Below, in pieces: positions 48,278-57,907 of a stretch of 57,907 bases of DNA. A program made the position numbers and the translations under genes. The first letter of the stretch is position 1. The number at the start of each line of letters is the position of its first letter. The DNA is from Clostridiales bacterium (GTDB lineage: Bacteria > Bacillota > Clostridia > Oscillospirales > CAG-272): positions 1-57,907 of the forward strand of contig JAAVZO010000002.1 of assembly GCA_022791685.1 (NCBI GenBank), read 5' to 3'. The notes under the pieces are model-generated. The model was given only the letters and a program-made list of their open reading frames with translations, had not been told where the DNA came from and ran no database searches.

Positions 48278-49330
48278 ATGGATATTAAAATTGTAAAAAT
48301 ATTGCTTGCATCGCCGTTACCTCCACCAATTGGCGGTATTGCATCATGGACAGTTGAATATATGAACCAAATGTCAGAACTTGGATGTACGCCCATATTG
48401 GTGAATACATCTGTTACTGGCAAACGTATACAAAATAGCGCAAAAGTTAATTTCTTTGATGAATTTATACGTTTGAGGTCCATTAAGAAAAATATAAAGA
48501 ATGCAATATGTGATTCAGATATAAATGTCATTCATTATAATGCTTCTTGTTTTACATTTGGTCTTATTCGAGACTACTTTGTATTGAGATCATTTTTTAG
48601 AAAAGTGCCTGTAGTCTATCACTGTCACTGTAATCTTGAAACTAATGTAAATAATTGGATCGCGCGCTTTTTCTTTTTAAGGATTGTAGAACGCTCAAAT
48701 TATGTTTTAACTCTAAATAAAAAATCATTCCAATTTGCAAAACAATATACAGATAATATAAAAATTATTCCGAATTTTATAGAACGTATTTATGTAGATA
48801 ATGTACAGGTTCGATCTGAATTAAAAGATATTGCTTTTGTTGGACGGGTTTGCGCGGCAAAAGGAATATATGAACTCATTGAGGCCGCAAAAAATATGAA
48901 GAATATTAATTTTCATATCATAGGTCCAGATGACAATCATATTTTGGATAACATTTCGGATACAAATATAATTCTTCATGGACCTCAATCCCATGACCAA
49001 GTAATTGAGCTACTGAAGACAATGGACGCTATGATTCTTCCATCGTATACAGAAGGATTTCCTCTTGTAGTTATGGAAGGTATGGCTTGTGGTCTTCCGA
49101 TTATTGCAACTGAGGTTGGATCAATCCCGGATATGATTGAAGATAAAGGCGGAATTTTAATTCCTATGATGGATAGCAATGCGATTGTAGAAGCTGTACA
49201 ACATATTCATGACTCATATACAAGACAAGCTATGGCAGCATATAATTTGAACAAGGTGAAAAATGAATATCTGAGTAAATGTGTTCTGAAAAAAATTATG
49301 AGTATATATGAAAAATTGGTATTAAAATAA
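48278..49330 (+). CDS. GT4 glycosyltransferase
   Basis: This GT-B enzyme of 350 residues begins with a proline/glycine-rich ILLASPLPPPIGGIASWTVE loop typical of GT4 proteins that bind acceptors there. It has NLNKKSFQFAK-type middle helices, FVGRVCAAKGIYELIEAAK and LPSYTEGFPLVVMEGMACGL (E-x7-E). Codon usage and base composition are more AT-rich than in the preceding gene, suggesting that 48278-52928 came as a separate block. Confidence 0.83.
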   Translation: MDIKIVKILLASPLPPPIGGIASWTVEYMNQMSELGCTPILVNTSVTGKRIQNSAKVNFFDEFIRLRSIKKNIKNAICDSDINVIHYNASCFTFGLIRDYFVLRSFFRKVPVVYHCHCNLETNVNNWIARFFFLRIVERSNYVLTLNKKSFQFAKQYTDNIKIIPNFIERIYVDNVQVRSELKDIAFVGRVCAAKGIYELIEAAKNMKNINFHIIGPDDNHILDNISDTNIILHGPQSHDQVIELLKTMDAMILPSYTEGFPLVVMEGMACGLPIIATEVGSIPDMIEDKGGILIPMMDSNAIVEAVQHIHDSYTRQAMAAYNLNKVKNEYLSKCVLKKIMSIYEKLVLK

Positions 49331-49335
49331 TAATT

Positions 49336-50502
49336 TTGTTTATGAATGAAAAAGTTATAATTATTGTTACTGCTGATAAATATCCAAATGGAGATGCAGG
49401 CGCTGTTAGAACGCACGCATTTGCAAAAATATTTCGTGAGTTAGGATATTACCCTATAGTAATTGGTATGGGGGATTCAACATCTATGTCATATAGTGAA
49501 TATGATCATGTAAAGTATTGTTCATTAAGACAAAAAGGCTCCGATATTGTCAGCAGGATAATCGGAAGAGTGTTATTTCCGATGCGGGCAATATCGCATA
49601 TAAGAAAAATGAAAAAATCTCTTACTGGAATAATGTTTGTTTCTGGTGGAGAATTATTGTTGAATTATATAAAGAAAATAGCTAAGCGAAATGATATTTG
49701 GGTACTCCATGATAGTGTAGAGTGGTATTCACCTTCAGAATTCAGTAATGGAGAAAAGAATATTTGGTACATCAAAAATAACAGATTGAATGAAAAACTG
49801 ATTGATAAAAGCATTAAAGTGATAGCTATAAGTTCATTTTTGGAGAATCATTTCAAATCTAAGGGCATAGATGCTATTCGTATTCCTGTTATTATGGATG
49901 TAAAAAATATTATTCCATGCGACTATACTCATGTTAATGACGTTATACGTATAATATACGCAGGATCACCTGGAGGCAAAGATCATTTAAAAGAAATGAT
50001 CTTTGCCGTAAAAAGGCTTTCAGAAGAAGAACGTAAAAAACTTAATTTCACAATAATTGGAATCAGCCGGGATCAGTTTGAAAAAAGTTACCCGGATTTA
50101 GAACTTGCTGAGGTAGAGGGATGCGTTTCTTTTCTTGGAAGGAAAAAGAGAGAAGAAGTTTTAGATCTTATTAAAAGATCCGATTTCTCATTTTTACTGA
50201 GACCTGCAGAAGAGAGATATGCAAAGGCTGGATTTCCGACAAAAGTAGTTGAAAGTATGTCTAATGGGATTCCTATGTTATGTAATTTGACATCCGACTT
50301 AGAATTATACCTTAGAAACAACGAAAACTGTATCTTGATCGAAAATTGCGATGAGGATTCATGTGTAAAAGCATTGAGAAAAGTTATCAATTTAGATAAT
50401 GAAGCACTATATACTTTGAAAAAAAATGCAAGAATCACTGCTGAACATCACTTCAATATGTACAATTATATTGAAGCAGTTGATAATTTTTTGAATCAAT
50501 AA
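49336..50502 (+). CDS. GT4-like glycosyltransferase
   Basis: This GT-B protein of 388 residues starts IIIVTADKYPNGDAGAVRTH, a form of the N-terminal G-x-G-G loop. It has VLHDSVEWYSPSEFSNGEKN, IIYAGSPGGKDHLKEMIFAV and SDFSFLLRPAEERYAKAGFP followed by TKVVESMSNGIPML in the donor site. It lies 5 nt after the previous gene. The donor is unknown. Confidence 0.78.
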   Translation: MFMNEKVIIIVTADKYPNGDAGAVRTHAFAKIFRELGYYPIVIGMGDSTSMSYSEYDHVKYCSLRQKGSDIVSRIIGRVLFPMRAISHIRKMKKSLTGIMFVSGGELLLNYIKKIAKRNDIWVLHDSVEWYSPSEFSNGEKNIWYIKNNRLNEKLIDKSIKVIAISSFLENHFKSKGIDAIRIPVIMDVKNIIPCDYTHVNDVIRIIYAGSPGGKDHLKEMIFAVKRLSEEERKKLNFTIIGISRDQFEKSYPDLELAEVEGCVSFLGRKKREEVLDLIKRSDFSFLLRPAEERYAKAGFPTKVVESMSNGIPMLCNLTSDLELYLRNNENCILIENCDEDSCVKALRKVINLDNEALYTLKKNARITAEHHFNMYNYIEAVDNFLNQ

Positions 50503-50575
50503 AATATGATTGAAGCTATGAATATATAGTCGATAGTTCTTATGATTGTAGATCATATGCTTATTATGAGAAAAT

Positions 50576-51772
50576 ATGAAAATTGTTCAAATTGGCGGAA
50601 CATTTGTTGCTGCCCAAAAAGAAATTGAAGAAGCAATACATAAATATATAGTATGCAAAGGTGAAGACTCATATATTCTATATTCTATTGGACAGTCAGA
50701 TGACCCGCATATTATAAAGTGCGAAACGAAAGTTGAGTCATTTTTTAGAAGAGGCTTAAATAAAATATTTGGCAAAAAAACATTTCATGCTGTCTTACAA
50801 ACACTTCACGTAATTCATTTTTTGAAAAAAATAAAACCTGATATCATTCATTTACATATCTTGCATAATGGATATTACCATTACCCATTTTTGCTAAAAT
50901 ACGCTATAAAAAATAAAATCCCAGTTGTATATACGATGCATGATTTTTGGGCAATTACGGGTGGATGCTATTATTTTACAACGAATGGCTGCAATAAATA
51001 TAAGGATGGATGCATGGCGTGTTTAGAAGATCCTAAACTTCTCGATTGCTCAAGACGTTTAACTGAAAAGCATTATAAACAGAAAAAAGAGCTTTTATCG
51101 AAGATTGATCCACTTGCTGTTGTTGCTGTTTCTGAATGGGTCAATACTGAGTTAGATAATTCTTTTTTGTCTAAGTGCTATAGAAAAGTCATATGGAATT
51201 CAATAAAAACACCACAATATGAGCATCAAAAAGTTTTTGATACTAATATGTCAAAATTTAAAATCCTTGGTGTTGCCACATGGTGGAGCGAAAGAAAAGG
51301 AATCCATAGATTTTTTGAGCTTGCTGAGAAATTAGGAGGGGACTTTGAAATAATATTAGTTGGAGATGTAAATAAAGCGTATTTAGAAATGGCTCCGAAA
51401 AATATTACTTTTATGGGGCTTATAAATAATAAAAGTCTCCTATACTCATTGTATGCTGAATGTGATTTAAACATAAGTTTATCATATGAAGAAACTTTTG
51501 GAATGACCTTTATAGAATCAGCAATGGTAGGAACACGTAGTATTGGATTTAATTCAACAGCAGTTCCTCAGGTGCTTAAAAAAGTTCATGGTATTGTAGC
51601 TGATAGTTTAGATGAAATTGTTAAAACAGTTCGTTATTTGGATCAAAACAGGGAAAAATGCAAACTTTCCGTAAAAGAAATATCTGAGATAACCAGTTTT
51701 TTCTCCAATGAAAGAATGTCATCTGAATACTATGAATTATATAAAAGTATTTTAAGCGGAAAGGAATTTTAA
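50576..51772 (+). CDS. GT4 glycosyltransferase (WcaC-like, Cys-rich loop)
   Basis: This protein of 398 residues has the same design as the product at 18322: IIHLHILHNGYYHYPFLLKY, YTMHDFWAITGGCYYFTTNG, the Cys loop CNKYKDGCMAC, VVAVSEWVNTEL and the C-terminal SLSYEETFGMTFIESAMVGT (E-x7-E). WATWWSERKGIHRFF-type sequence forms the donor-site loop. It is 73 nt from the previous gene and 1 nt from wzy. Confidence 0.83.
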   Translation: MKIVQIGGTFVAAQKEIEEAIHKYIVCKGEDSYILYSIGQSDDPHIIKCETKVESFFRRGLNKIFGKKTFHAVLQTLHVIHFLKKIKPDIIHLHILHNGYYHYPFLLKYAIKNKIPVVYTMHDFWAITGGCYYFTTNGCNKYKDGCMACLEDPKLLDCSRRLTEKHYKQKKELLSKIDPLAVVAVSEWVNTELDNSFLSKCYRKVIWNSIKTPQYEHQKVFDTNMSKFKILGVATWWSERKGIHRFFELAEKLGGDFEIILVGDVNKAYLEMAPKNITFMGLINNKSLLYSLYAECDLNISLSYEETFGMTFIESAMVGTRSIGFNSTAVPQVLKKVHGIVADSLDEIVKTVRYLDQNREKCKLSVKEISEITSFFSNERMSSEYYELYKSILSGKEF

Positions 51773-51773
51773 T

Positions 51774-52928
51774 ATGATCGACAACGCAAAGCGCGGAAAT
51801 CCATTTTTAAAGATAGCACTGTACGCTGCTGCTTTTAATATTATTCTTACACCTTTAACCAGTATTGTCGCAGTATTTTTTGGATATATTGCAATTATTG
51901 CTTTTATATTATATCCTTTCACAGTTAAATCAGTATGGCTTAATTTTCCTATTGCGGTCGCTTTAATTCCGATTATATGTATTCTATCATGTATACAAAG
52001 CGCGAGCTTTTTTGATATAAATAGTATAGAATCATATTTGCTTTCGCTTATATGTTTGATCTCATTTTATTTATCCATATCGAAAGAAAATAAAAATGAT
52101 ATGTTAACATTTAATGATATGGTAAATGTTTCGTATATGCTGTCAATTGCATTTATTGTATATACTTTTGGTGGATTTGATTTTTCATATCAAGATCTAG
52201 GTAGCTATGGAATAAAGTCTTTTACTATGGGATTAGGAAATCCAAACGGTGTTTCTTTGTATGTACTTTTTGTAATAATGGTATTTTTATTGAAATTCAG
52301 CATCAGCAAGACAAAATCAAAAAAAGTCTTTTATGTGATTTTGATGTTAGTAATGTCATATATTTTAATAAAGTTAAGCTCAAGAACGGTTATCTTATGC
52401 GCTATCTTAGCAATGCTTGTTTTGATTTTCCATAAGAGTAAAAGATTTGTGAAAATATTAGTTATATGTGCATGCTTGATCTCAGTTCTTATTATTCCAT
52501 TTTTGATATATCAAAGCAATGGTATGTCTGAAATTTCAATTTTGGGTAAGGTGCTAAATACTGGACGAGATGTAATATATAAAGATTTCTTAAACAGCTT
52601 AGATTTATTTAGAATTATCTTTGGCCAGTTTTTCCGCTATCCGCTTACTAATCTGCACAATGGACAATTATCAATTTTTGCTTCGATGGGAATATTGGGG
52701 ACAGTGTGCTGCATATCAGTTTGGTTTTATTTTATTAGACGCTTACTTCACATTGAGAATGCATATCGAAGGATTGCGTTCGCGTTTACGATGCTTTTTA
52801 TTTTACATTCAGCTATGGAAGCAATGTCTGTGATAGGCACAGTCCCGTATAGTATATTTGTATTAACAATTGTAAAAATTGCTGATGGAGAAATTTTACT
52901 TCATGATGAAGTTAAAGGAGAAATCTAA
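51774..52928 (+). CDS. wzy: O-antigen polymerase (Wzy-like)
   Basis: This membrane protein of 384 residues has about ten transmembrane helices (IIAFILYPFTV, FYVILMLVMSYILIKLS, ILVICACLISVLIIPFLIY) and a Wzy_C-like stretch GLGNPNGVSLYVLFVIMVFL followed by SSRTVILCAILAML. It probably polymerises the second polysaccharide outside the membrane. No Wzx gene is seen in this locus up to the window end. Confidence 0.75.
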   Translation: MIDNAKRGNPFLKIALYAAAFNIILTPLTSIVAVFFGYIAIIAFILYPFTVKSVWLNFPIAVALIPIICILSCIQSASFFDINSIESYLLSLICLISFYLSISKENKNDMLTFNDMVNVSYMLSIAFIVYTFGGFDFSYQDLGSYGIKSFTMGLGNPNGVSLYVLFVIMVFLLKFSISKTKSKKVFYVILMLVMSYILIKLSSRTVILCAILAMLVLIFHKSKRFVKILVICACLISVLIIPFLIYQSNGMSEISILGKVLNTGRDVIYKDFLNSLDLFRIIFGQFFRYPLTNLHNGQLSIFASMGILGTVCCISVWFYFIRRLLHIENAYRRIAFAFTMLFILHSAMEAMSVIGTVPYSIFVLTIVKIADGEILLHDEVKGEI

Positions 52929-52930
52929 AG

Positions 52931-53779
52931 TTGAATGAATTGCAATCAGTACAGTTCGAGATGCTTAAATCATGCGTTGAAATATTTGATAAGTTGAATT
53001 TAATGTATTATTTGGTGTGCGGATCTGCATTAGGTGCAGCTAAATATCAAGGTTTTATACCATGGGACGATGATTTGGATATTGCTCTTCCAAGAAAGGA
53101 TTATGAGTTATTTTGTAAAAAAGGACAGCAGCTTCTGCCCAAAAATCTATTTTTACAAAATAATAACACTGATTTTTACTACCCTCTAATTTTTAGTAAA
53201 GTTAGAAATAGTGAAACAACATATATTGAAAAAAATATGTCTAACAGAGATATTCATCATGGTGTTTATATTGATATTTTTCCTTTGGATGGATATCCTG
53301 AATCGGTTGACGAACAACGCAAGCTTGAAGTTATGAAAAGAAAGTACGACCTTGCATTGATCAGCTGTCTTTCAAATAAATATAATTGGAAGGTAAGCAG
53401 CTTCATATTTGTAGAAAAAATGTTTGGTATAGACCGAGATCCACAAAAATTTGTAAATAAACTCGAAAAATATATATCGAGTTATTCATTAGATGATTCT
53501 AAGATTTGGTGCAATCATGGTAATTGGCAAGGAAAGCTTGAATATGCGCCGCAAGAACAATATGGGAATGGGGTATGGAGCATATTTGAAGGGTTAAAAG
53601 TTAGGATCCCAGAGAAATATGATGAATATCTTACTCAAAAATACGGTGATTGGAGAGCTGATCTTCCGGAAGAACAAAAAGTAGGACATCATTATTATGA
53701 GATATGTGATCTAAACCGCCCATACACGGATTACATTAATGATAGGAAAAACGGTAAGATACATTTAAGGCAGATCTGA
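52931..53779 (+). CDS. licD: LicD family phosphotransferase
   Basis: This protein of 282 residues from TTG 52931 (AAAGGAG 12 nt upstream) carries the LicD signature LVCGSALGAAKYQGFIPWDD, then DLDIALPRKDYE with the nucleotidyltransferase-type D-D-D-L-D-I metal site, and YIDIFPLDGYPES. LicD enzymes move phosphocholine (or ribitol-phosphate-like groups) from a CDP carrier to surface glycans. The following gene encodes choline-binding-type repeats, which supports phosphocholine. No licABC choline uptake genes are in view. Confidence 0.85.
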   Translation: MNELQSVQFEMLKSCVEIFDKLNLMYYLVCGSALGAAKYQGFIPWDDDLDIALPRKDYELFCKKGQQLLPKNLFLQNNNTDFYYPLIFSKVRNSETTYIEKNMSNRDIHHGVYIDIFPLDGYPESVDEQRKLEVMKRKYDLALISCLSNKYNWKVSSFIFVEKMFGIDRDPQKFVNKLEKYISSYSLDDSKIWCNHGNWQGKLEYAPQEQYGNGVWSIFEGLKVRIPEKYDEYLTQKYGDWRADLPEEQKVGHHYYEICDLNRPYTDYINDRKNGKIHLRQI

Positions 53780-53888
53780 AGCATGATATTGCGTACAATG
53801 TAAAGTGCAAAATAAGCGCAAAGACATATTTTATTATTACGGTGAATATGTGAAATATTATTCACAATTTAAATAAAAGGAGAAAAAA

Positions 53889-56800
53889 ATGAAACACAGC
53901 AAACTTACCTTGGTAATGACAGTGGTTCTAAGCATAGTTATGGTGTTGAGTTCATTTTCAACAGTTGTAAGTGCAGCAGCTGGAAATGTAATTTTCGATG
54001 GCACAACGTTTGGAACTAACGGTTATTACAACGTGATCTCCAAGAAAGATTACGTGCTTGTTCCGGGAGCGGCTATTGAAACCGAAATGGTTATCAATAA
54101 CGATGCCGGAGACAGAAGACAGGTCATGCACATAGTTGAAGTTGACCCGTCTAACCCTGATATATCCATAATTCCTGGATATTATGGCATAGACAAAGAC
54201 CTTTCAAAGGTTGAAAATCATAGTGCCATGAAGCTTACAGATACGGCAAAGTATTATGAAGACGTACTCGGATACAATGTCGTAGCTGGAATGAACACTG
54301 CGCTTGCATATGATTGCAACGCTCCGTTTTCATATCTTGTTTATAACGGCAAGGTGTTAGTTGACCACAATAATAAGATAAACGATTTCCATAGTGGAGT
54401 TTGTGCTACCTTATTGTGTGTTTACAAAAATGAAGATGGGACATGCTATTGCGAATTGCGTACAGCGTCGCAGGGACTTCGTGGAGATGAGTGGCAGGCC
54501 ATCGGTGCGAACTTTAGCATGACTGTCAACAACGGCACGCTTGTTTCTAAGACAGAAGAACGTACATCTGCTGCTGCGGCACGTTCAATGATCGGTGTCA
54601 AAGAAGATGGTACACTTGTACTTGTGATGAACGACGGTCGAGGAGCAAATAACTCTGTTGGTTTCAACAATTATGAACTTGGTGAATCCATGCTTGCCCT
54701 CGGTTGTAAGTGGGCATTCAACTGCGACGGCGGTGGATCATCGACGTTTGTTTCAAAAAGAGCTGGCGAAGATGAATTTACCATGCGTTCAGTACCTTGT
54801 GATGGTGCAGAACGTCCTACACTGAATGGAATCTTTATTGTTTCTAACGTCGGTCCGACTGGAGAACTTGGAAAAGTTGAAATCGTTTCGGCATATGATT
54901 ATTTTGCACCATCGAGTACATATACTTTTGTACCTGAGGCGATAGACACTAATGGATATGCAATGGAAATGCCGAATGATATATCATGGAGATTGTCCGA
55001 CGATTCTTTTGGAACAGTTACAAATGGCGTATTTGTTTCAAACGGAAAGACAGGAAAAGTTGATATTGAAGTAGTTAGCGGCGGCGTTGTTATTGGAAGT
55101 AAGAGCATACAAATATCCAATCCGACTGTATTAAAGTTTGCAGAAGATAAAACTTCGATCCCATACTCTACAGCTGATGGATTACGCGAAATCACACTTC
55201 CTATAGTTGCACAGATCGGAGAAGCAAATGTATATTATGATATAACTTGCTTTGAATTTGCTCTATCTGAACCCAATGCAGGATATTTAGATGGATTTAA
55301 ATTTATAGCTACTGATGATATCAGTATTGCTGGTACAAGAATCGATGCAACATATATAGCAACTGGTAAAACAATTTCTTATACCATAGAATTCGGTAAA
55401 GGCTCTGAAGTGATCTTTGATTTTGAAGATGGAGATATTTCCGAATGGATGGGATTTGATGAAGCAAAGCAGTGGAATATAGACAATGGAGTTGAAAATA
55501 CTCTAACCAGTTCCGAGCCTATAGGCGGTCAGTTTTCTTCACCTGTTGATGGAAATACATTCTTGGCATCTATTGATAATGGTGGTCAGGTAAGAAATGG
55601 CAATTACGCATTGGGATGGAATGTCGACAATACAACTGCGGATTTTGCACAATGGACTTATAACATTCTGTATCGTGTTGGAGAACCGATTGTTCTTCGA
55701 GATGTAGCTAATGAAAAAAATGCTACTGCATTTGGCATGTGGGTTTATATACCTGAAGGCGCTGCCGGACTTGCTATGCAGTTGACTGTATATGCTGGCG
55801 AATCTGCAGACAATTTACTTCCTGGTACACAACTTCATTTCTACTTTACTGCAAATGATGGCTCGCGAAAAACTTTGAACAGTTGTAGTGAAGCAGATAT
55901 ACCTGAATCAAGATGGGTATATGCAAGCTGCGATCTGACTGGATATAAATATGTCTCTCTTGTTAATCCAAGAGGAAGTATTTATCGTGAACCTACATTT
56001 ATTCGCACATATGCAAAGCCGATATCACCTGCGGTCCATACATTCTATTTTGATGATTTTACACTTGACTATAGCTCTGCTGTAGATGACCGAGTGCTTC
56101 CAACAATATCGAATCCTGCATATGCTATTAGTGACACTGATATTTCACTTGAAAATGGCGCAATACTGAGCAACTCAACAGTTGTATTTTCAGCTAACGT
56201 TTATGACAATGAAGAATTAGATAGCAGTACAGCAGCTATTTATGTTGACGGAAAGTATATTAGTACATCAGTTTCAGGAAATCATATGTTCAGTGAATCA
56301 GTAACGCTCCTTAGTGGTGATCACGTAGTTTCTTATAATATTAAGGACAAACTTGGTAACCTTGCGAAGATCACAAGAACATTTACGGTATCAGGCGAGG
56401 CAGTAGTATCGCTTGAAGGTCACAATGATTCAGGTAGACCAGCAGAGTATGATTCTATTTACTATATAGATATTACTGTTGCAGACATAAAATCTATAAA
56501 CAATATATTTGCAACTCTTAAATTGCAGAATGCCAATAAATGGGAACTGGATGGCGTGTCTGTAGCTGAAGGCTTTTCAGCTTATTTTGACTATAATGAA
56601 GTATCTGGTCTATTGGATGTAAGCGTTGAAAAAAACAGAGAAACTTATTTAGATGGTAAACAGGTTATCGTCAGCATTCCTGTACGCGTGTGGTCTTGGG
56701 ATGCGATTGACCATGTCACTGGTAAGGTAATTACTTCTGAATCACAATTTGCAAGTGGAAATTGTCCAATTGTATCTATTGATTGCAGTGTAATTTCTGG

Positions 56801-57907
56801 TTTCGTTGATCTTGATAAAGGTGTTCACGGCACATTTGGCGGCAAAGTATCCGTTGAAACAAATCTTAACGATAACATAAATTTGTGGCATTACCACGAT
56901 ACCGAACTGCCTGTTCTCAATAAAGAAGCAACATGCACAGAAGATGGTTATACAGGTAGAACTTACTGTGAGACCTGTGGATCCGTAATTGAGTGGGGTA
57001 CAAGCATAAAAGCATATGGACATAATTATGAACTTGTAGATGATAAATTTGTCTGCACAAATTGTGGTAATGTCTATAACTCGGGTACAGGCTTGTTTAC
57101 ACTTAATGGTAAAACTTATTATACTATCAATGGAAAGTTAGCTACTGGATGGCAACAGATCGAAAGCGATCAATACTATTTTGATAAAAATACATATGAA
57201 GGTATTAATGGAGAATATTCATCATATGAGATTTGTAGTACATCGCAATCGTTTACAATGTCATTCACTGATGGAAAACTGGATAGTGGAGTTTGGGTAT
57301 CTATGGATGGAGGTACTCGATACTACTATGGTGCTACATATTACCACAACACTACTGTTGTAATTGATGGGGACACTTATAGCTTTAATAACCAAGGTTA
57401 TCGCTATGAAGGCATTTGCGTGATAAAATGGAATCCCTATAGCAACTATCAGTTATTTGAGTATACTCCGGATGGAAAATATGTTGGTGAATTGTACGTA
57501 GATGGAATTTATACGACATCTAATGGCGATATTTACTATTTAAATGGTGGTATTGCATACAGCCCCGGATTAGTATATGAGAATGGTGATTATTATTATT
57601 TTGCAGCTAATAAAATAACCGCTATTCGTGGATGCACATATTATGTATCCAATACAAATAATTTGCTTCCTGCCGGTTACTACACTTTTGATGGTGATGG
57701 TAAGATAATTATTGATCTTCAGGGATTAGTAAAGGATGCAGATGGAAAGATTCGCTATTATGTAGATGGAGTGGCAACATACGCAGGACTTGTGCAGGAT
57801 GAAGATGGTGCTTACTACTACATAAGCGGAGATGGATTGGCAGCAATAACCGACACTGAGAGATATATAACTAAGACAAACGGATTACTGCCGGAAGGAA
57901 CGTATAA
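53889..57907 (+). CDS. Secreted phosphodiester glycosidase (NAGPA) with cell-wall-binding repeats, partial
   Basis: The frame is open from ATG 53889 (AAAGGAG upstream) to the window end: over 1,339 residues, 3' end missing. Order: signal peptide (about 1-31, ending TVVSAAA); NAGPA phosphodiester glycosidase domain to about residue 320 (VVAGMNTALAYD, FNCDGGGSSTFVS with the active-site DGGGSST near 280); beta-sandwich regions to about 510; a carbohydrate-binding-like module opening FDFEDGDISEWMGF (about 512-740); Ig-like; a cohesin-like segment near 840-980; C-x2-C pairs near 1015-1060 (YCETCGSVI, CTNCGNVY); then aromatic choline-binding-type repeats (GKTYYTINGKLATGWQQIES). It may act on phosphodiester-linked sugars of the surface glycan. 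Confidence 0.82.
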   Translation, partial: MKHSKLTLVMTVVLSIVMVLSSFSTVVSAAAGNVIFDGTTFGTNGYYNVISKKDYVLVPGAAIETEMVINNDAGDRRQVMHIVEVDPSNPDISIIPGYYGIDKDLSKVENHSAMKLTDTAKYYEDVLGYNVVAGMNTALAYDCNAPFSYLVYNGKVLVDHNNKINDFHSGVCATLLCVYKNEDGTCYCELRTASQGLRGDEWQAIGANFSMTVNNGTLVSKTEERTSAAAARSMIGVKEDGTLVLVMNDGRGANNSVGFNNYELGESMLALGCKWAFNCDGGGSSTFVSKRAGEDEFTMRSVPCDGAERPTLNGIFIVSNVGPTGELGKVEIVSAYDYFAPSSTYTFVPEAIDTNGYAMEMPNDISWRLSDDSFGTVTNGVFVSNGKTGKVDIEVVSGGVVIGSKSIQISNPTVLKFAEDKTSIPYSTADGLREITLPIVAQIGEANVYYDITCFEFALSEPNAGYLDGFKFIATDDISIAGTRIDATYIATGKTISYTIEFGKGSEVIFDFEDGDISEWMGFDEAKQWNIDNGVENTLTSSEPIGGQFSSPVDGNTFLASIDNGGQVRNGNYALGWNVDNTTADFAQWTYNILYRVGEPIVLRDVANEKNATAFGMWVYIPEGAAGLAMQLTVYAGESADNLLPGTQLHFYFTANDGSRKTLNSCSEADIPESRWVYASCDLTGYKYVSLVNPRGSIYREPTFIRTYAKPISPAVHTFYFDDFTLDYSSAVDDRVLPTISNPAYAISDTDISLENGAILSNSTVVFSANVYDNEELDSSTAAIYVDGKYISTSVSGNHMFSESVTLLSGDHVVSYNIKDKLGNLAKITRTFTVSGEAVVSLEGHNDSGRPAEYDSIYYIDITVADIKSINNIFATLKLQNANKWELDGVSVAEGFSAYFDYNEVSGLLDVSVEKNRETYLDGKQVIVSIPVRVWSWDAIDHVTGKVITSESQFASGNCPIVSIDCSVISGFVDLDKGVHGTFGGKVSVETNLNDNINLWHYHDTELPVLNKEATCTEDGYTGRTYCETCGSVIEWGTSIKAYGHNYELVDDKFVCTNCGNVYNSGTGLFTLNGKTYYTINGKLATGWQQIESDQYYFDKNTYEGINGEYSSYEICSTSQSFTMSFTDGKLDSGVWVSMDGGTRYYYGATYYHNTTVVIDGDTYSFNNQGYRYEGICVIKWNPYSNYQLFEYTPDGKYVGELYVDGIYTTSNGDIYYLNGGIAYSPGLVYENGDYYYFAANKITAIRGCTYYVSNTNNLLPAGYYTFDGDGKIIIDLQGLVKDADGKIRYYVDGVATYAGLVQDEDGAYYYISGDGLAAITDTERYITKTNGLLPEGTY

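Overview
The window looks like chromosomal DNA of a low-to-medium GC Firmicute of class Clostridia, most likely an Oscillospiraceae/Ruminococcus-type gut bacterium. The evidence is strong Shine-Dalgarno sites, TTGACA-N17-TATAAT promoters, Firmicute-type lipoproteins, NAGPA/cell-wall-repeat surface proteins and a Firmicute myovirus prophage. The species cannot be fixed from sequence alone. No rRNA, tRNA or CRISPR array was seen.

Region 1 (1-16107, all minus strand) is part of a contractile-tailed (myovirus) prophage with an HK97-type head. In transcription order it carries a DUF669 protein, a P4/D5-type primase-helicase, small genes, a sigma/ArpU-like late regulator, a toxin-immunity cassette, an HNH nuclease, small and large terminase, a portal, prohead protease, capsid, connectors, sheath, tube, and a tail-assembly chaperone with a programmed -1 frameshift site (A AAA AAC). 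Integrase, repressor and lysis genes are not in view. Several structural genes are broken: in-frame TGA codons in sheath and portal, and 25-nt palindromic elements inserted four times in the terminase and once in the late regulator. The toxin-like and immunity-like genes remain open. The portal is fused to a polymorphic-toxin-like tail, and a nearly identical linker joins a different toxin-like tail to a small carrier 5 kb away. Small immunity-like genes and scars of older cassettes lie beside both.

Region 2 (16500-30644, plus strand) is an AT-rich exo/capsular polysaccharide locus. It has a PglD-like acetyltransferase, a phosphoglycosyl transferase, GT4/GT2/GT52-like glycosyltransferases, Wzy and Wzx. 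Its unusual sugar module contains a QueC-like PP-loop enzyme, an Asp/Glu racemase, a KdsB-type cytidylyltransferase, an aldolase fusion and a HAD phosphatase. I infer that this module makes a CMP-activated 2-keto-3-deoxy sugar acid. Decayed genes lie inside it and at its right end.

Region 3 (31384-44895) is an ordinary mosaic: GNAT, Fe-S aldo/keto reductase, a lipoprotein with a cyclophilin-like fold, PutP symporter, TetR, NUDIX, a large MacB/FtsX-type ABC protein, PnuC with an attenuator-like leader, two AraC regulators, DUF2000 and an orphan sugar-binding lipoprotein. It includes a candidate MITE-like repeat and an 83-bp tandem repeat.

Region 4 (45164-57907, plus strand) is a second polysaccharide locus: a paralogous phosphoglycosyl transferase, an epimerase, four GT4-type transferases, Wzy, LicD, and a secreted phosphodiester glycosidase with C-terminal choline-binding-type repeats that runs off the end. 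LicD and the repeats suggest phosphocholine decoration of the surface and a protein that may bind it.
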